Shown here: positions 35,769 to 47,103 of the stretch, one piece after another
Numbering within the stretch: position 1 is the stretch's first letter
Layout of the letters: the number at the start of each line of letters is the position of its first letter
NCBI GenBank assembly: GCA_963678705.1
Contig: CAVMBN010000126.1
Location: forward strand, 372,001 to 436,000
Length of the DNA stretch: 64,000 nucleotides
From: Panorpa germanica
Lineage: Eukaryota > Arthropoda > Insecta > Mecoptera > Panorpidae
Direction: 5' to 3'
Notes under the pieces: model-generated
Seen by the model: the letters and a program-made list of their open reading frames with translations, nothing else
The model's database searches: none
Told to the model about the DNA's origin: nothing
Position numbers and translations under genes: made by a program

Positions 35769-36780
35769 GTTTTTGTATTTTTTGTTTTAGGTATATTGTA
35801 CGTTTCATGTCTGAAGTCTCCATAGACTCAAAGTTTTGGGTATCTTGTTGAATAGGTTGATATTGTGGTTTTGGAATAGGTAAATTAGGTTTTGGAATAA
35901 ATTGTGATGGATTAGGTTTATCTGATTGCGTGAATGGCGTTAATGATGGTTTTGATTGGAAATTTTGTTGATAAACTATAAATTAATGTTTCGGTTGATA
36001 ATATTTTCGATAAGGTGTAAATGATTGTTTTGGTTGATTGTTTTTTTGATAAGGATAAAATGATTGTTTTGGTTGATAGTTTTTTGATCAGGTATAAATA
36101 TATGTTTCGGTTGATAGTTTTTTTGATAAGGTATAAATAAATGTTTTGGTGGGAAGGGTTTATTTTGCGGTTTATAGTGAGGTGATTTAAAACTTTGTGT
36201 TGGTCTATCTGGTGAATAAGATAAGTGTTATTTGCACTGCAAGCGTTGTATGTTTTCCTCTTCTAACAAGTACGACCATGCCTGTTTCATGGAGCTTGGC
36301 ATTCTTGTTCTTATACTATCTCCTAATTTTTCTCTTTAACCTCTGTTAAAACATTGAACTATTATCTTTGTATATAGGTTTAATTTTTCAATAAAAATAA
36401 GTTCAAAATCATATTGATAACTGTAGGCTAATAGAGCTGACAGATGGTCAAAGCATCTATTAAAAAATTCTTTTGTACTTTTATGTGATTCCTGTATCAG
36501 TTTATTAAGTGCTAAGATAAGGTTACCTTCATCTCTTTAATCTAAGAATTGCTATAAGTGATATTGTTTTGCCGTAGTTGTGCAAGTTGTGTTTTCTGCT
36601 CTTGTAATTGTTTTTGTATTTAAAACAATACATTTTCCATTTTTAAATTTTTGTTATGGTTAATTTTATTTGATAAAGAGTTTAGGTAATTGTCTCATTA
36701 TTATTATTTTTCATTTGTTTTAGTTCATTATGTCGCTATTATTATATTATTATTATTATTATTTTTGAAAATTTGATACT
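35769..36780 (-). pseudogene. gag: Gypsy gag remnant with 39-bp repeats
   Basis: Gag of the gypsy/errantivirus type on the minus strand, in pieces. Readable blocks are SHKSTKEFFNRCFDHLSALL, KLGDSIRTRMPSSMKQAWSY and SYSPDRPTQSFKSPHYKPQN. Downstream, about 35985-36160, a 39-bp unit coding for a 13-residue FIPYQKNYQPKH-like repeat occurs about five times, then a Pro/Gln-rich tail. Stops and shifts are frequent. Gag would form the particle. The same segment recurs at 63550-64000. Confidence 0.75.
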
Positions 36781-37313
36781 TCGATATTAGGAATTTGTGA
36801 AAAGGAATTTCAGAAATATTTACTACTTACAGTTATATTACAAGTATTATTGATATAGATTCTATGGTCTCCGTTTTATAATCTCGCTGTATGATGGTTT
36901 CGACTCCTTTAGCTCTTTATTTTGTTTAAAACTAATTTTTTATTTTTATAAAACACTTTTTGTATTTCTTTTAATTGCCCTTTGTACACTTTTTTTTAAT
37001 TATTTAAAAAATTTAGTACACTTCTTTTTTAAAAAAAGAAAAAAAACTATTCTTACACTTTATTTTTAAGTGCCTTTATGTACACTTCTTATAATTATTT
37101 AAAAACTTTTATTACACTTCTTTTATTTAAAAAAACTTTCGTACACTTTTTCTTTTTTTCTTTTCACTTTTACAAAAAAAAACTTTGTGCACTTTAATAT
37201 AACATAAAAATATTTACATAATACACTTTTGTAGATTCTTTTATAATTTTTTCAAGAACTGGGTTCTACTTTTTATTTTCTAAAAACAAGCAAATTATCC
37301 TACCAACTGCGCC
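36781..37313 (-). promoter_or_regulatory. Gypsy leader and tRNA-Ser-type primer binding site
   Basis: AT-rich leader without genes, with degenerate repeats of a GTACACTTCTTTT-like word at about 36980-37220. The PBS at about 37298-37313 reads TGGCGCAGTTGGTAGG on the minus strand and adjoins the LTR; it fits the 3' end of tRNA-Ser. A TAT-rich microsatellite lies just below, at about 36735-36765. Confidence 0.75.
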
Positions 37314-38952
37314 AGTTAACGTTAACTTTCTAGGAGCAGAAAATAATTAACAAATTTATATTGGGTAGTTATTATATGAATTAATTGTGTGTGCCTTTCG
37401 GCTTTACAATCTACAGTATTATATTTCAAATACATTTCATTCCTATATACATTCAAACCTAAAACTAAATTTAAAATATTCTAGACTTTTACTACTTCCA
37501 AAAGTGCTTTCTGCTTCTTCTTCTTTTGACCCTCTCTATAATTCTCCACCAGCTTATTTATTCTCCTGTTTTTCCTTTCCTTCTAACTATTTCCGCCATC
37601 CACCTCTTTCCTTCACTGCCTCCCTTTAATAGCTGGCCAATATTTCTTTCGCTCGCTACTATTTCCTTACACTCAAACTTAATGTGCTCCAGTGTTTCGT
37701 CCTCCGCTCTACACATTCTACACTTTCTTTCCTCACTCTTTTCCCAGTATCTGTTTCCTTTTTCCTCATTTCCCAATCTAAACCTAGCTGTTCTTCTTAT
37801 GTGTTTTATGTCTTTTTCTATAAGGTACTGAGGCACATTATTTTCCCATAACCTCTTATATCTTTTATTGTAGTTACTCTTTTCTATTTTTCCCATTCTC
37901 TCCTGCTGTTGTGTCTCCTTATCCCTTCTCCTTAGCTCCTCTTCCACACTTGCGCCACCTTCTCTTCTCCTCTCTGCCTCCTCGATCGCCATTCCATTCC
38001 TTTTAAAGTACTCCTTTTTCTTTTTTGGACCTTCTTCCCCCCTAATTCTTTATGTTATCCTCTCTTATTTTCTTTAAAATTTTGCTTTCCGCTCTGGTTA
38101 ATTTCTCCTCGTATTTTACTGCTCTTTCCCCTGTTTTAATTAGTATCTTATCCATTTTTAGCTCCTTCATCACCATGTATCCTGGCGTGCACCTGTCCAG
38201 CCCTAGTACCCATTTCATATATCTCACCTGTATTCTTTCCAACTTTTCTTGTTCCTTCCACCCCCATACCTCTGCTCCATACAACATCATACTGGCTATC
38301 AGTCTATCAAATATCCATATTCTCTTTTGTATGTCCCCCCTATTTTATTGGGTAGTTTATTAACTTATTAATTCATATGTCGTAGTCGTCGTAAATAAAA
38401 CCATTATTTAAGTTTATTTATTTATATTTTATTATATATTTTATTTTTTTTTGTTTTCTTCCTTTTGCAATTTATAATTTTATATTTTTAAATTTAAATT
38501 ATGGTAATGTCAATAATCTGCGATAGAAATTGACCATTACTGCATCAAAGAAACACGTACAGCGGTTGTAATGTTTCTATAGAGATTCTTTGAGCAAGTA
38601 TAAGTTTAAGCGATTTTGATTGATGCTTGCACTTTTACAGACTGCCTTAAAGTATCTCTAAGAACTGTATATATACTAATTTAATATTAACCTAAAGATA
38701 GGACCCTTAGTTAAGTGTCAAGTGTTTCTTATAATTAGCGTGGGATTTACTACATAGGTTACAAGGGTCTCGGTTCTGACTTACAGTATTTAAATGTATA
38801 TTTTTATAATTTTTATGATAAAGTGAGATATTGGTTCTATTTATTTACTAAACATAAAAGAACTCTTGTTATTTGATATTTTAGTTAAATATTGAATGCA
38901 ATTTATAATAATGTAACATAAAACATCTGTAGGTCGTAATCCCATGTTAATT
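37314..38952 (-). repeat. Gypsy 5' LTR, split by a non-LTR retroelement
   Basis: Aligns to the 641-bp LTR copies in two parts, 37314-37370 and 38346-38952, with the non-LTR fragment between them. The high end GTTAATT is followed by CGCG. Confidence 0.85.
37371..38345 (-). mobile_element. 5'-truncated non-LTR retrotransposon, 3' end
   Basis: 975-bp insertion in the gypsy LTR with the 12-bp duplication TATTGGGTAGTT (37359-37370, 38346-38357). On the minus strand it encodes the C-terminal part of an ORF2-like protein: 38345-38042 with AEVWGWKEQEKLERIQ and VRYMKWVLGLDRCTPGYMV, then, after a frame change at the G-run near 38040, 37992-37558 ending in a CX2CX7HX4C zinc site (CRMCRAEDETLEHIKFEC). 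This C-terminal layout is common in arthropod non-LTR elements. RT and endonuclease are absent. About 190 bp of 3' UTR follow, without a clear poly(A). Confidence 0.85.
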
Positions 38953-38956
38953 CGCG

Positions 38957-39807
38957 TGCCAGGGGTGATCTGGAATGTTTAACAATTTCCAAAGAACTAA
39001 AGATGATAATATAATATAATTTTTTTAAATGATTTTTTATAGATAACGAATATAACTATATAACTAAATTTTGACTATATAAAAAACACGGGGTGCACCT
39101 TACGAGTGCAAAACTTTATCATATGCTCTAAAGCAATACCGGTAAGATTGAAATGTGAACTATCAAATCAATGCTTAATAAGCCATATATAATTGCAAAA
39201 AATATAAAACGCTACTCGAATCTACAAGGTAACTGCTTAGATTTATTGTTGATGTGATTATTTGATAAAATAACCTAAGTCTTGCTCAATAAATTAACAA
39301 TCTCTTATGCTGATCCAAAAAAATCTACAAATGATTATTAAAGAAGGTACAGGGATCGAAGGAAGAAGCAATATCAAACGACACAAGGTATAAATAAAGG
39401 AATAATTTAGGATTATTTTACCATTAGTCGCCACTCTGTGCCTGATAAGTGGATGACTCAGCAGCTGTGGTGATTACTCAGATGGTTTTTACGTGTACGT
39501 CTCAGTATACGATTGATTTCGCTGTGACTTACTGTATTGTCCTAAAGCAATCAGAATGTTAAAACTCGAAGGACCTTGTATAGTTGTTTGTCCTGAAGAG
39601 ATCTTGTAGTATGAAATGCTAATCTTGGATCAATTGTAAGTTGACTAAAAATCTTGCATCCGATTCGTACTGGACTTGATGTTAGATATATAGTCTGTGA
39701 GACCTTATGTACTGATGCGCTAGTTAAGGATGAATTAATTTTTAGATCCAAAATCTGGCTCGAACGGATCAAATGTTAGAAGCCAGGATATGGCTTGAAG
39801 GAACAAA
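38957..39807 (-). other. BEL-A leader, LTR-proximal part
   Basis: Continues the leader cut by gypsy at 28336. No gene; PBS-like repeats at about 39550-39807. Matches 666-1489 and 16769-17344. Confidence 0.65.
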
Positions 39808-40310
39808 TGTTGATAAGCAGATCGTGCGTATTTTCAGCACTACGCTTAGTTAAGAAATCTTGAGAGGCAAGCACAGGAAGTTTAAGATCTTCACTTATAT
39901 TTATTACAAAAATTCAGTTGTTTATTTTATCACTTATAATTCAAATGTTTAAATAACAATAACGATAACTAATATAACAAAGTAGCTAGTAATAAATTGA
40001 TAGTAATAAATTAGATAGTAATAAAGTAGCAAAGAAAGTAGAAAGTACGTAGCTAAGAGACGCTCTAATAACAGAGCAGTCACTTATATAGGCTAGGAAA
40101 AGGAGAAGGGATTGTGACCAGCTGTAATCTGGTTGATAAAGGAGGTCTCTGGTGTCGCAAATATAAACGAATTGGGGCAATTGTGGTGAAAGAACTTAAT
40201 AAAATAAAATTACAAAAATTATAACGAAATAATAAATTAAGGACAACAAAATACTTTACAATAAGAAAGACGAAACACGGTTTATCTAAAGACAAAATTT
40301 GTTTAATTCA
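39808..40310 (-). repeat. BEL-A LTR, copy 3, shared by two tandem copies
   Basis: 503 bp, starts TGAATTAAAC and ends CAACA on the minus strand. PBS and leader lie on the low side, PPT and pol end on the high side, as at copy 2. Confidence 0.8.
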
Positions 40311-41340
40311 TTCTTCTCCATGCTCCACCGGTTGATGTGCTGAAGCAGATTAAGATTGTCCAGTGGCAGAGGGGCAAAACGCCTGACGGCTCTGGTTACT
40401 TCTACAAACTTTGTTTGCAGAGCAGCAACTCTCGCGAGTGAATCGTTTCCTGATAACAGCTGAATGACGCGACCAATTGCTTATTGTGTCGGGGTTAAAT
40501 GGTCCTATTGAATCATAACCAATTATTCTACATAAAGTTTTGTATTAGTAGAAGTTTTTTATTTAGTTCGCTGTTGGCAATGGTTTATGTAATTAAAAGT
40601 ACACCTTTTCCGGTACTGCTAAACTCGTTCTTGCACATGTGCAAAACGTTGCATCTGAACTAAATTAACAGGTGCACCTGTTGCAGGCATGTTGCTGGTA
40701 ATTTGACGACCAATAAGTAAGTGTCTAAGAGTGATAGGAGTAAGGTCATTGGGATCTGATGACATTGGATAGAGAGGGCGGGAGTTTAATATTGTTTCTA
40801 TTTGAGTCAAGAATGTGTACGTATCTTTATAAGATAAATGACTATTTAAAAGTACCTTTTTTAAATGACTCTTAGTAGACTTAATATTTGCTTCCCATAA
40901 ACCACTAAAATGTGGGGAACGTGGCGGAATGAATTTCCATATGATAGGTAATTCAGAAGCAGAGATCGACAATTTAGATGAATTTGACTTATTTGACAAA
41001 AACTTAGCAAGTACATTGTTTGTTCCTACAAAAATAGTACCGTTATCAGAATATATGGTCGACGGCTTTTCTCGACGAGAAATAAAACGAATTAGTGCTG
41101 CCAGAAAACATTGAATCGATATTTCAGTTACTAATTCCAAGTGTACTGCTTTAGTAGCGAAACATATAATTAAACAAATATATGACTTGATTAAATTGCT
41201 GCCGCGACCATAACGATTTTTTATCAGAACAGGGCCAGTATATTTGACGCCAGTAACCCTGAAGGAATAATCAAAAACGCTTCTGTCAGAGGGTTCTTTA
41301 ACCTCTCATCATTGGCGAAGACATTTTCGGTTTACATTTA
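40311..41340 (-). pseudogene. pol: BEL-A integrase and DUF5641 region
   Basis: Best-kept integrase of this family: 173 open codons at 41140-40619 with the second-Asp block IYSDNGTIFVGTNNVL, the Glu block HFSGLWEANIKS and the C-terminal PNDLTPIT block. The first-Asp block just upstream (about 41240) reads GVKYTGPV, so the first catalytic Asp has become Lys, and frames change there. DUF5641 follows in pieces down to the PPT at 40311-40335. Confidence 0.85.
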
Positions 41341-42017
41341 AAGCATATAATGCAAATATGAACTATAGATTTAGCTAGTGATAATTCTCTTAGGGGCCAG
41401 AACTGGTTTTTACCAGAGAATAATAAAGCTTGTGGACCTGAATGGAACAGTCTTATATGTTCATGTTGCATAATTATTTTGTAGGTGGGTGCTTAGGGTG
41501 CAATATATAAGGGTGCTTTTTATCAAAATTAAAATTTGAATGTTGTAATCGACCTCCTACACGTATGATGTTATTATCATCCAAAAAAGCATTTAGAGAT
41601 AATAATTAACTACTATTGTGCAGTAGTACGTTTCTTTTCAAAGAACTTATTTTATTAGAAAAGTGTTTACTTTGCGACAATCTTAACACTGAATGCATTG
41701 CATGTTGTAGTTTCGTAATAGTAGTAATGTTGTATTTAAATTCGTCTGAGATTGAGATCCACTTGACGCCTAATGTCTTTAAATGATTGGAGTCGCCTAA
41801 ATCCAAATGAAAGTACTTATTGGACCTATCATTTTTTATATTTGAAAGTACAGTAGATGAATTGGCTATCCACTTTCTAAGTTTAAAACCAGCACTAGAT
41901 AAAATAGTATTAATTTTAACACAGCGGTTCGAAAGTTCTGCTAAATCGTCAGAACCGGTAATCAAATCGTCAACGTAAAAGTCGTTTAATATTGAATCCG
42001 CTGCTTTAGGATTTAAG
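41341..42017 (-). pseudogene. pol: BEL-A pre-integrase region and RT palm, RNase H missing
   Basis: The piece 42017-41606 is open and contains an intact YVDD box (NDFYVDDLITGSDDL) followed by NRCVKINTILSSAGFKLRKW, then KTLGVKWISISDEFKYNI joined directly to the KLQHAMHSVLRLSQ linker. RNase H is absent at this join. Below it lies the pre-integrase zinc region (about 41350-41600). The high end is a junction with R alpha sequence at about 42017, and the reading frame happens to stay open across it. Confidence 0.8.
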
Positions 42018-42347
42018 ACTATTTTTATTACATGTAGAATGATTATAGCCATTGTCATTACATGTTTTATAGTGTACTGAATTTTTTTCAGAGTTCTTCT
42101 TCCTTAATGCCTCTGATTTTACAATAACGTATTTATTAGTATTTTTGTCTTTATTAGTTCCGACGTATCGATTATTTAGTAAATACATATCGTCATCTTG
42201 TTTATACCAATTTCTGTGAAACTCTTTTCTTTGACGGTTGCAGTTATTATCCACTTTGATATTTACTATACCATTTTGATTTAGCCTTTTAACATTGATG
42301 TAGTTACCTGAATTCTTTTCAAAATTTAATTTTTTATAATTCCACAT
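42018..42347 (-). pseudogene. R alpha frame, unknown protein, cut at junction
   Basis: Longest open version of alpha. It starts MWNYKK and continues with NSGNYINVKRLNQNG, a basic CNRQRKEF block, an acidic WYKQDDDMY block and a short Cys/His cluster (CNDNGYNHSTC). BEL-A sequence cuts it before the C-terminus seen in copy g. The protein is hydrophilic and basic with no membrane segment. A gag-like nucleic-acid-binding role is conceivable from the basic and Cys/His parts, but I do not recognise the family. Confidence 0.45.
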
Positions 42348-42639
42348 GTTTAAATTTTCTTTGTTAAAATAAATGTGATTTATTTTATTTAGTGTCTACC
42401 CTTTGCTTCCAATTGTTACTCTGAGGAATGAACGATGCAAACTAAACAACCTTGCTCTTTTCTTATAAACTAAGTAATTTTACTTTAAACTCTATTAAAT
42501 AGCATTGTATTATGAAAACGCATAGACATGCATTATGAAGGGATTAGTCTAACCAAGTTTTCAAAACATATTGCGTTTTGTGGTCAGTTCAACTTGTTTG
42601 GTGTTTATTTCCAATTAGAAAATATTTTTATTTAATTAC

Positions 42640-42910
42640 CTCTTTTATGAATGACTTAAAGCCGAAATTTATCCAATTTTACAAACTTCTTTGGAACTAT
42701 TATGTTTTGTCATAATAGCTATCTCTTCAATAATGTCAAAAAGGTTATTAATTAGAATAGGTCTATATTTAATAGATTTATGTAATGTGATTTTTGTTTT
42801 ATTAAAATATCCTTTCTTGTTAAATTTACAGTTATTTGTTAAAAATGTATCACTTAGTAGGTTATTGTGTATATTATTTTCTCGTTATGATTATCATAGT
42901 TTATAGTTAA
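42640..42910 (-). pseudogene. R beta frame, unknown small protein
   Basis: A minus-strand frame of about 79 codons recurs in R copies a, b, f and g with many substitutions but the same C-terminal Cys-Lys-Ile-Gly-stop. Readable blocks are TFLTNNCKFN, KGYFNKTKITLHKSIKYRP and NNLFD. It could be one exon together with alpha and gamma, which lie on the same strand. Family unknown. Confidence 0.35.
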
Positions 42911-44454
42911 GCTGAAACAATACTACATGGTTATATGGTTAGATATAAATAGTGACGGTGTATTAAAAAGACAATCGACTAATAAATTTGTATTACCACT
43001 CCATGTATTTTAAATATAAAAACGTTAATAAGTTTGCACACAATTAAGCTATTTAAACCATATAAACTTTAGGAGTTAGATTAATGTTCAAGTTTTGTTT
43101 ATAAACAGGTCAATAATTAGTATATCTATTATTTAAAAACAAATAGCTATATCAAATATCCAATTTCTATTTTCATGTAATATTTTTATACCTTGTTCCA
43201 AGGATATGCATTACTTATATTTAATTAATATTATAAACTATTTTTGAAAATGTATATATCGGTCAGTCAGTTCAATACGAGGTCAAGTCCGAAATTTGAG
43301 TTTTGAGATATTAGGTAATTATTTCTTCTTCTAATCATGAACTAGTTATTACTTATAACTTTAAATATGCTTCGCTAAACAACTGTAACTTTGACTATAG
43401 CAATATATAGTATATATAAACGGTATTCGTGGGTTACTAAACTTATTTGACTTAAGAGTCTATCAACGACTTTTGGAAGTCTGCATTTTATTTTGGTTTT
43501 CATGTAGCAGCAAGTTTTACAAAATCCTGCACTGATAGTGGTAGTTTTCCTATAGAAACGTTTTATTACCTTTTCCTCTAAATCTCCGCTATAAACTTTA
43601 CACACACAAATTGAAAAATCAACATATTGTTTGACTGCATCAAAAATATCTACCAGATTGGTGATGCTTTTGGTAGCATTTCAATTACAATATTTTGTAT
43701 TATTAGGATATTGCAAGTTATGTTGTTCATTTAATTATCTTCCTAGAATATGTTTGTGTATTTCAACAGGACATTTTACTAAAAGAGTGTTTAGGTATTG
43801 GCAACAAATCCCAAACAAAACAAAATCATTTTCGTCCGAAAAATATGCTATTTGATATAGGCATACTTGATTAAATTCATTAGCAGAAATTTTAATATTT
43901 AAGGCAGAATAAACTAAATCCTTTTCTAAATGGCATTGGCCTACTTATGCCGTACAATATCATTCGCACTACTTGATTAAGTTTTCCATACTGCTAACAA
44001 AACCTACAAAGTCATCTTCTCTTCAAATTGTATTTATTTTATAAATACTTTGAAGAAATGTTGTTGACAATTAAGGTGATAAAAGCATTAACTTTCATTT
44101 TAATTCAATTTGTCGATAAATGTGATAAATCTTACTCCATATTGCGTGTGTTAGATGTAGTATCAATCAGTTGTTTTAATTTGTGGACTGAAAATAAGTT
44201 AAGAGAATTTAAAACTGTATTTACCTTTGTTTTTTTACATTTTAATTAAATAAAGTATTTCTCTACTTTAATTCCGTACTACTTCCATCCTCGTATTATA
44301 GAAGCCTAAGCCTAAGCTTTGAGGAAGTAAATATAATGGGAGTGAGGTTTTTAAAATAACAAGATACGGTGTAATGAAAAACCCGTTGAGTAGCTACAGT
44401 CAATACAGGATCATCACCGTTATAAAAATGCATTTAAGCTTATAGGAAGAATAG

Positions 44455-45025
44455 TGGTAAAGAACGCATACACAACCTATATTTTTATATAGATATTTCA
44501 CATTCTTTAATGTATTTCATTAGAATCTAATTTTGTATATTTTTAGTTCTTAAGTTCTGTAATAATTCTATTGTTTAATCAAATATTTTATCTTTCTTTG
44601 TTATTGAATTAACTAACAAAGTTATTGTCATTGTTACTCTGGCATTGTGTATTCGACCGTACCAGCCCGTACCAAGGCCACCAGCCGGTTTGGCAAATGC
44701 CTGTTTGTAACGATGTACTGTTAAATCACTATTAAAATATTATTATTAACTCAAACTTCATACAGTAAACATCACTAAATATCTTTAAATTATTAGCTAT
44801 CATCTAGAATAGTAAACATCTAAATTATCAACTCCAACTTTCAACAGTTAATTAATTATAATAAAAGATTTTAATAGTGAATTGTATCGCAGTAACATTG
44901 ATACATATAATTATTCATTTCAGTTTCAATTATTGTAATTCGTCAAGTGCACTTCGTTATAAATGTTTTTTGCAAAATTCTTGCATTTCGCTGCCTTTTC
45001 TTACAAACGTTGGCTTGTGTAATCA
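44455..45025 (+). repeat. BEL-C 5' LTR
   Basis: About 571 bp from TGGTAAAGAACG to GTGTAATCA; the end is set by the following PBS-like TTTGATCCTTCGACACGG. It aligns with 49435-49975. Confidence 0.75.
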
Positions 45026-45335
45026 TTTGATCCTTCGACACGGATCAACCATTTGGTCAGCTTCGAGCCGGATGTACACTATTAAACCATCTTCAAGAGC
45101 GGATGTACACCATTAAAACCATCTTCAAGAGCGGATTTACTCCATTAAACCATCTTGAAGAACGGATATTCAGTATTTTGATCCTTCAAAGAAGATTCAC
45201 ATCCATTTGATCATCTTCAAGCAAGATTCTCATCAACGGATCCAGCAATTGAGCATCTTCAAAGAAGATTCACATCGCATTGGTCATCTTTGAAAAGGAT
45301 TCATCAAGCAAGGTGAACAATCAAGAAAAATCTCA
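45026..45335 (+). repeat. BEL-C PBS and PBS-like tandem repeats
   Basis: About nine diverged units of roughly 30-35 bp, each close to TTTGATCCTTCGAAGCGGAT followed by a short spacer ending CA. The first unit touches the LTR and is the PBS candidate. No gene. Confidence 0.75.
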
Positions 45336-46398
45336 CTTTTGGCGCCAAGTACAACAGCACACACGAGTCAATCGCAGCAGCATCTGGATTCAGTCTTGAA
45401 ACGAGAGCTACTACACGACAGTGGTGTCAAGGTAATCCTAAAACATTTATATAATTCCCATCCTATCCTTTTATTACCTCTATTTTGGGTTTTTGCATTT
45501 ACATCTCATATTTTACAATTTTTTTTACATATACTACTGTTTCAAGCGTTATTTCATTTTACCAAGGTGTTTAGACATCAATGATTCACTTCCATCATAA
45601 GTTCGTATCATTGTTGTATTATATTTTTTAATCAATCATTCAACGATATTTAGTTTTCTGTTTGTAGTTAATAAATCCTTGCCACTTTAGTCAAGTCATT
45701 TAGCACTTTACCAAGCTAATGACCATCTTAAGGGCTCGTATTAGTGTTATCCAGCACACATACACATATACATTAATTGCATTGGTTGCGAATATTAGAT
45801 TCCACAAGTATAGCCTCTTACATTACGTCATTTAAAGTCCTCTCATAGGAATACGACACTTAGAGCACATACGCCAATCGCATTATTTAGCGAATATTAT
45901 TATTCCATCTTAAGCGTTTGAATACATTTGTTCAAACCAAAATACTCATCTGTGTATTTTGCACAGAAATCTTTTTACGTGCTACGTAATAGATCACCGT
46001 TTATATTATTGCATCCACAATAATATATCTTTTTCAATCATTTTTAAATATTATAATTGTGTCATTCAGCACACATACATTAATTGCATTGGTTGCGAAC
46101 ATTCGATTCCATAAGTATAGTCTCACATAGGTCATCTAACGTCCTCTCAATGGACTAAGACATTTAGAGTACATACGCCAATCGCATTTACATAGCGAAT
46201 ATTATTATTCCATTTTTAGCGTTTGAATTCTTTTTTCAAACCGAAATTACCGTCTGTGTATTTTGCACAGAAGTCTTTTACGTATTGTACGTAATAGAGT
46301 ACCATTCATATTATTTGCATCAGCAATAATATACTTTTACAATTAGTTTTAAATATTATATTTAAAATATCAATAGAGATTTTAAAGTTACATTTACA
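45336..46398 (+). other. BEL-C leader with a 0.31-kb direct duplication and hairpins
   Basis: No gene. Two diverged copies of about 314 bp lie head to tail at about 45744-46058 and 46059-46368. Both hold the same chain of hairpins: GTTTGAA...TTCAAAC (45916-45937 in copy 1), TCTGTG...CACAGA (45949-45967), TTACGT...ACGTAA (45975-45989) and TATTATTG...CAATAATA (about 46003-46026). Confidence 0.75.
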
Positions 46399-47103
46399 AT
46401 GTCTTTAAAAATCTTAATTACAAAAATACATAGTATAAAATCATTATTAAAACAATGCAGTAAAGCCATTGAAAATTATGATATAAAAGATCCATCCACT
46501 TACAATGTGGAAAACATAAAATTTCTTCATAAGCAATGGGAACCACTAATGGCTTCGATTAATAAAGTTCATGAACAAATGCATGAACAAACTGAGGATC
46601 AAGCTGAAATAGACCGCATTGATGAAGAAAATACTGATTTTCTTATGCAATACGTTAAAATAGGCACCAAAATCAATAAAATTATCTCAGTGTCTAAATC
46701 AATTGAAGCATCAAGCACTTCAATTCCTAAAGCCGCCACTTCCAGCACACTCACAGCGCAAGTCAAACGGACAAGTCAAGTTATGTTATCAACCGCTTTG
46801 GTGAACATTCCTGACAAGAAAGGTAAAACAATTACTGCTCGCGCGCTTCTGGATAACGGTAGTCCATCAAGTTTTATAACCAAAAGTTTATTACAAAAAT
46901 TAAACATTCATACTACAAATTCGGATGTAGTTGCTACCGGAATTGATAACTTTGAAACTAAAACTCATAAACAAGCAAAAATCCCTTTGCATTCATCCAA
47001 TAACAATTACAAAACTTTTGTAAATTGTCTGCTTACAGACACAATAACCGACAAAATTCCACACATCACATTGGATATTGTCAATCAATACCGCATACCA
47101 TAA
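46399..47103 (+). pseudogene. gag-pro: BEL-C gag start fused to protease
   Basis: 234 open codons. Residues 1-100 match the N-terminal gag part of the BEL families here (DPSTYNVENIK motif) and are rich in Glu/Gln helices. At about 115-130 the frame passes straight to the protease region, with ALLDNGSPSSF placing the active-site Asp at residue 152. The DUF1759 part and all zinc knuckles are deleted. The frame ends at TAA 47101 where a small deletion shifts it relative to the next part; IKLADSSF, the expected continuation, is in the +2 frame. Confidence 0.8.

Larger units (their letters stand above)
28341..38952 (-). mobile_element. Ty3/gypsy errantivirus-like element with nested insertions
   Basis: Minus-strand gypsy-type element flanked by CGCG (28337-28340, 38953-38956). 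LTR ends are AGTTAAC-like. The 3' LTR is 28341-28981; the 5' LTR is 37314-38952 including a non-LTR insertion. The PBS (minus TGGCGCAGTTGG) adjoins the 5' LTR and fits the 3' end of tRNA-Ser, as used by several Drosophila gypsy-type elements. Internally only gag remnants (35769-36780) and about 1.5 kb without genes (28982-30534) remain; no pol is seen, so it is a deletion derivative. BEL-B and a non-LTR fragment are inserted in it. Confidence 0.85.
42018..44454. repeat. R repeat, copy f
   Basis: R sequence from about phase 1590 to near the unit end, interrupted at 44454 by BEL-C and finishing at 50174-50222. It carries alpha (42018-42347), beta (about 42660-42906) and gamma (about 43500-44250) remnants on the minus strand. 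Confidence 0.8.

Noticed and set aside
37298..37313. A-box-like TGGCGCAGTTGG suggesting a tRNA gene or SINE
   Set aside because: It directly adjoins the gypsy LTR and fits a tRNA-Ser primer binding site; no B box or cloverleaf follows.
37558..38290. Two minus-strand frames as a host zinc-finger gene
   Set aside because: The AEVWGWKEQEKLERIQ and C-terminal CCHC pattern is that of a non-LTR ORF2, and a 12-bp TSD frames the fragment.
44028..44249. 73-codon plus-strand frame repeated in R (also at 11802 and 24767)
   Set aside because: It is antisense to the gamma frame; gamma is longer and gives more protein-like conservation across copies.
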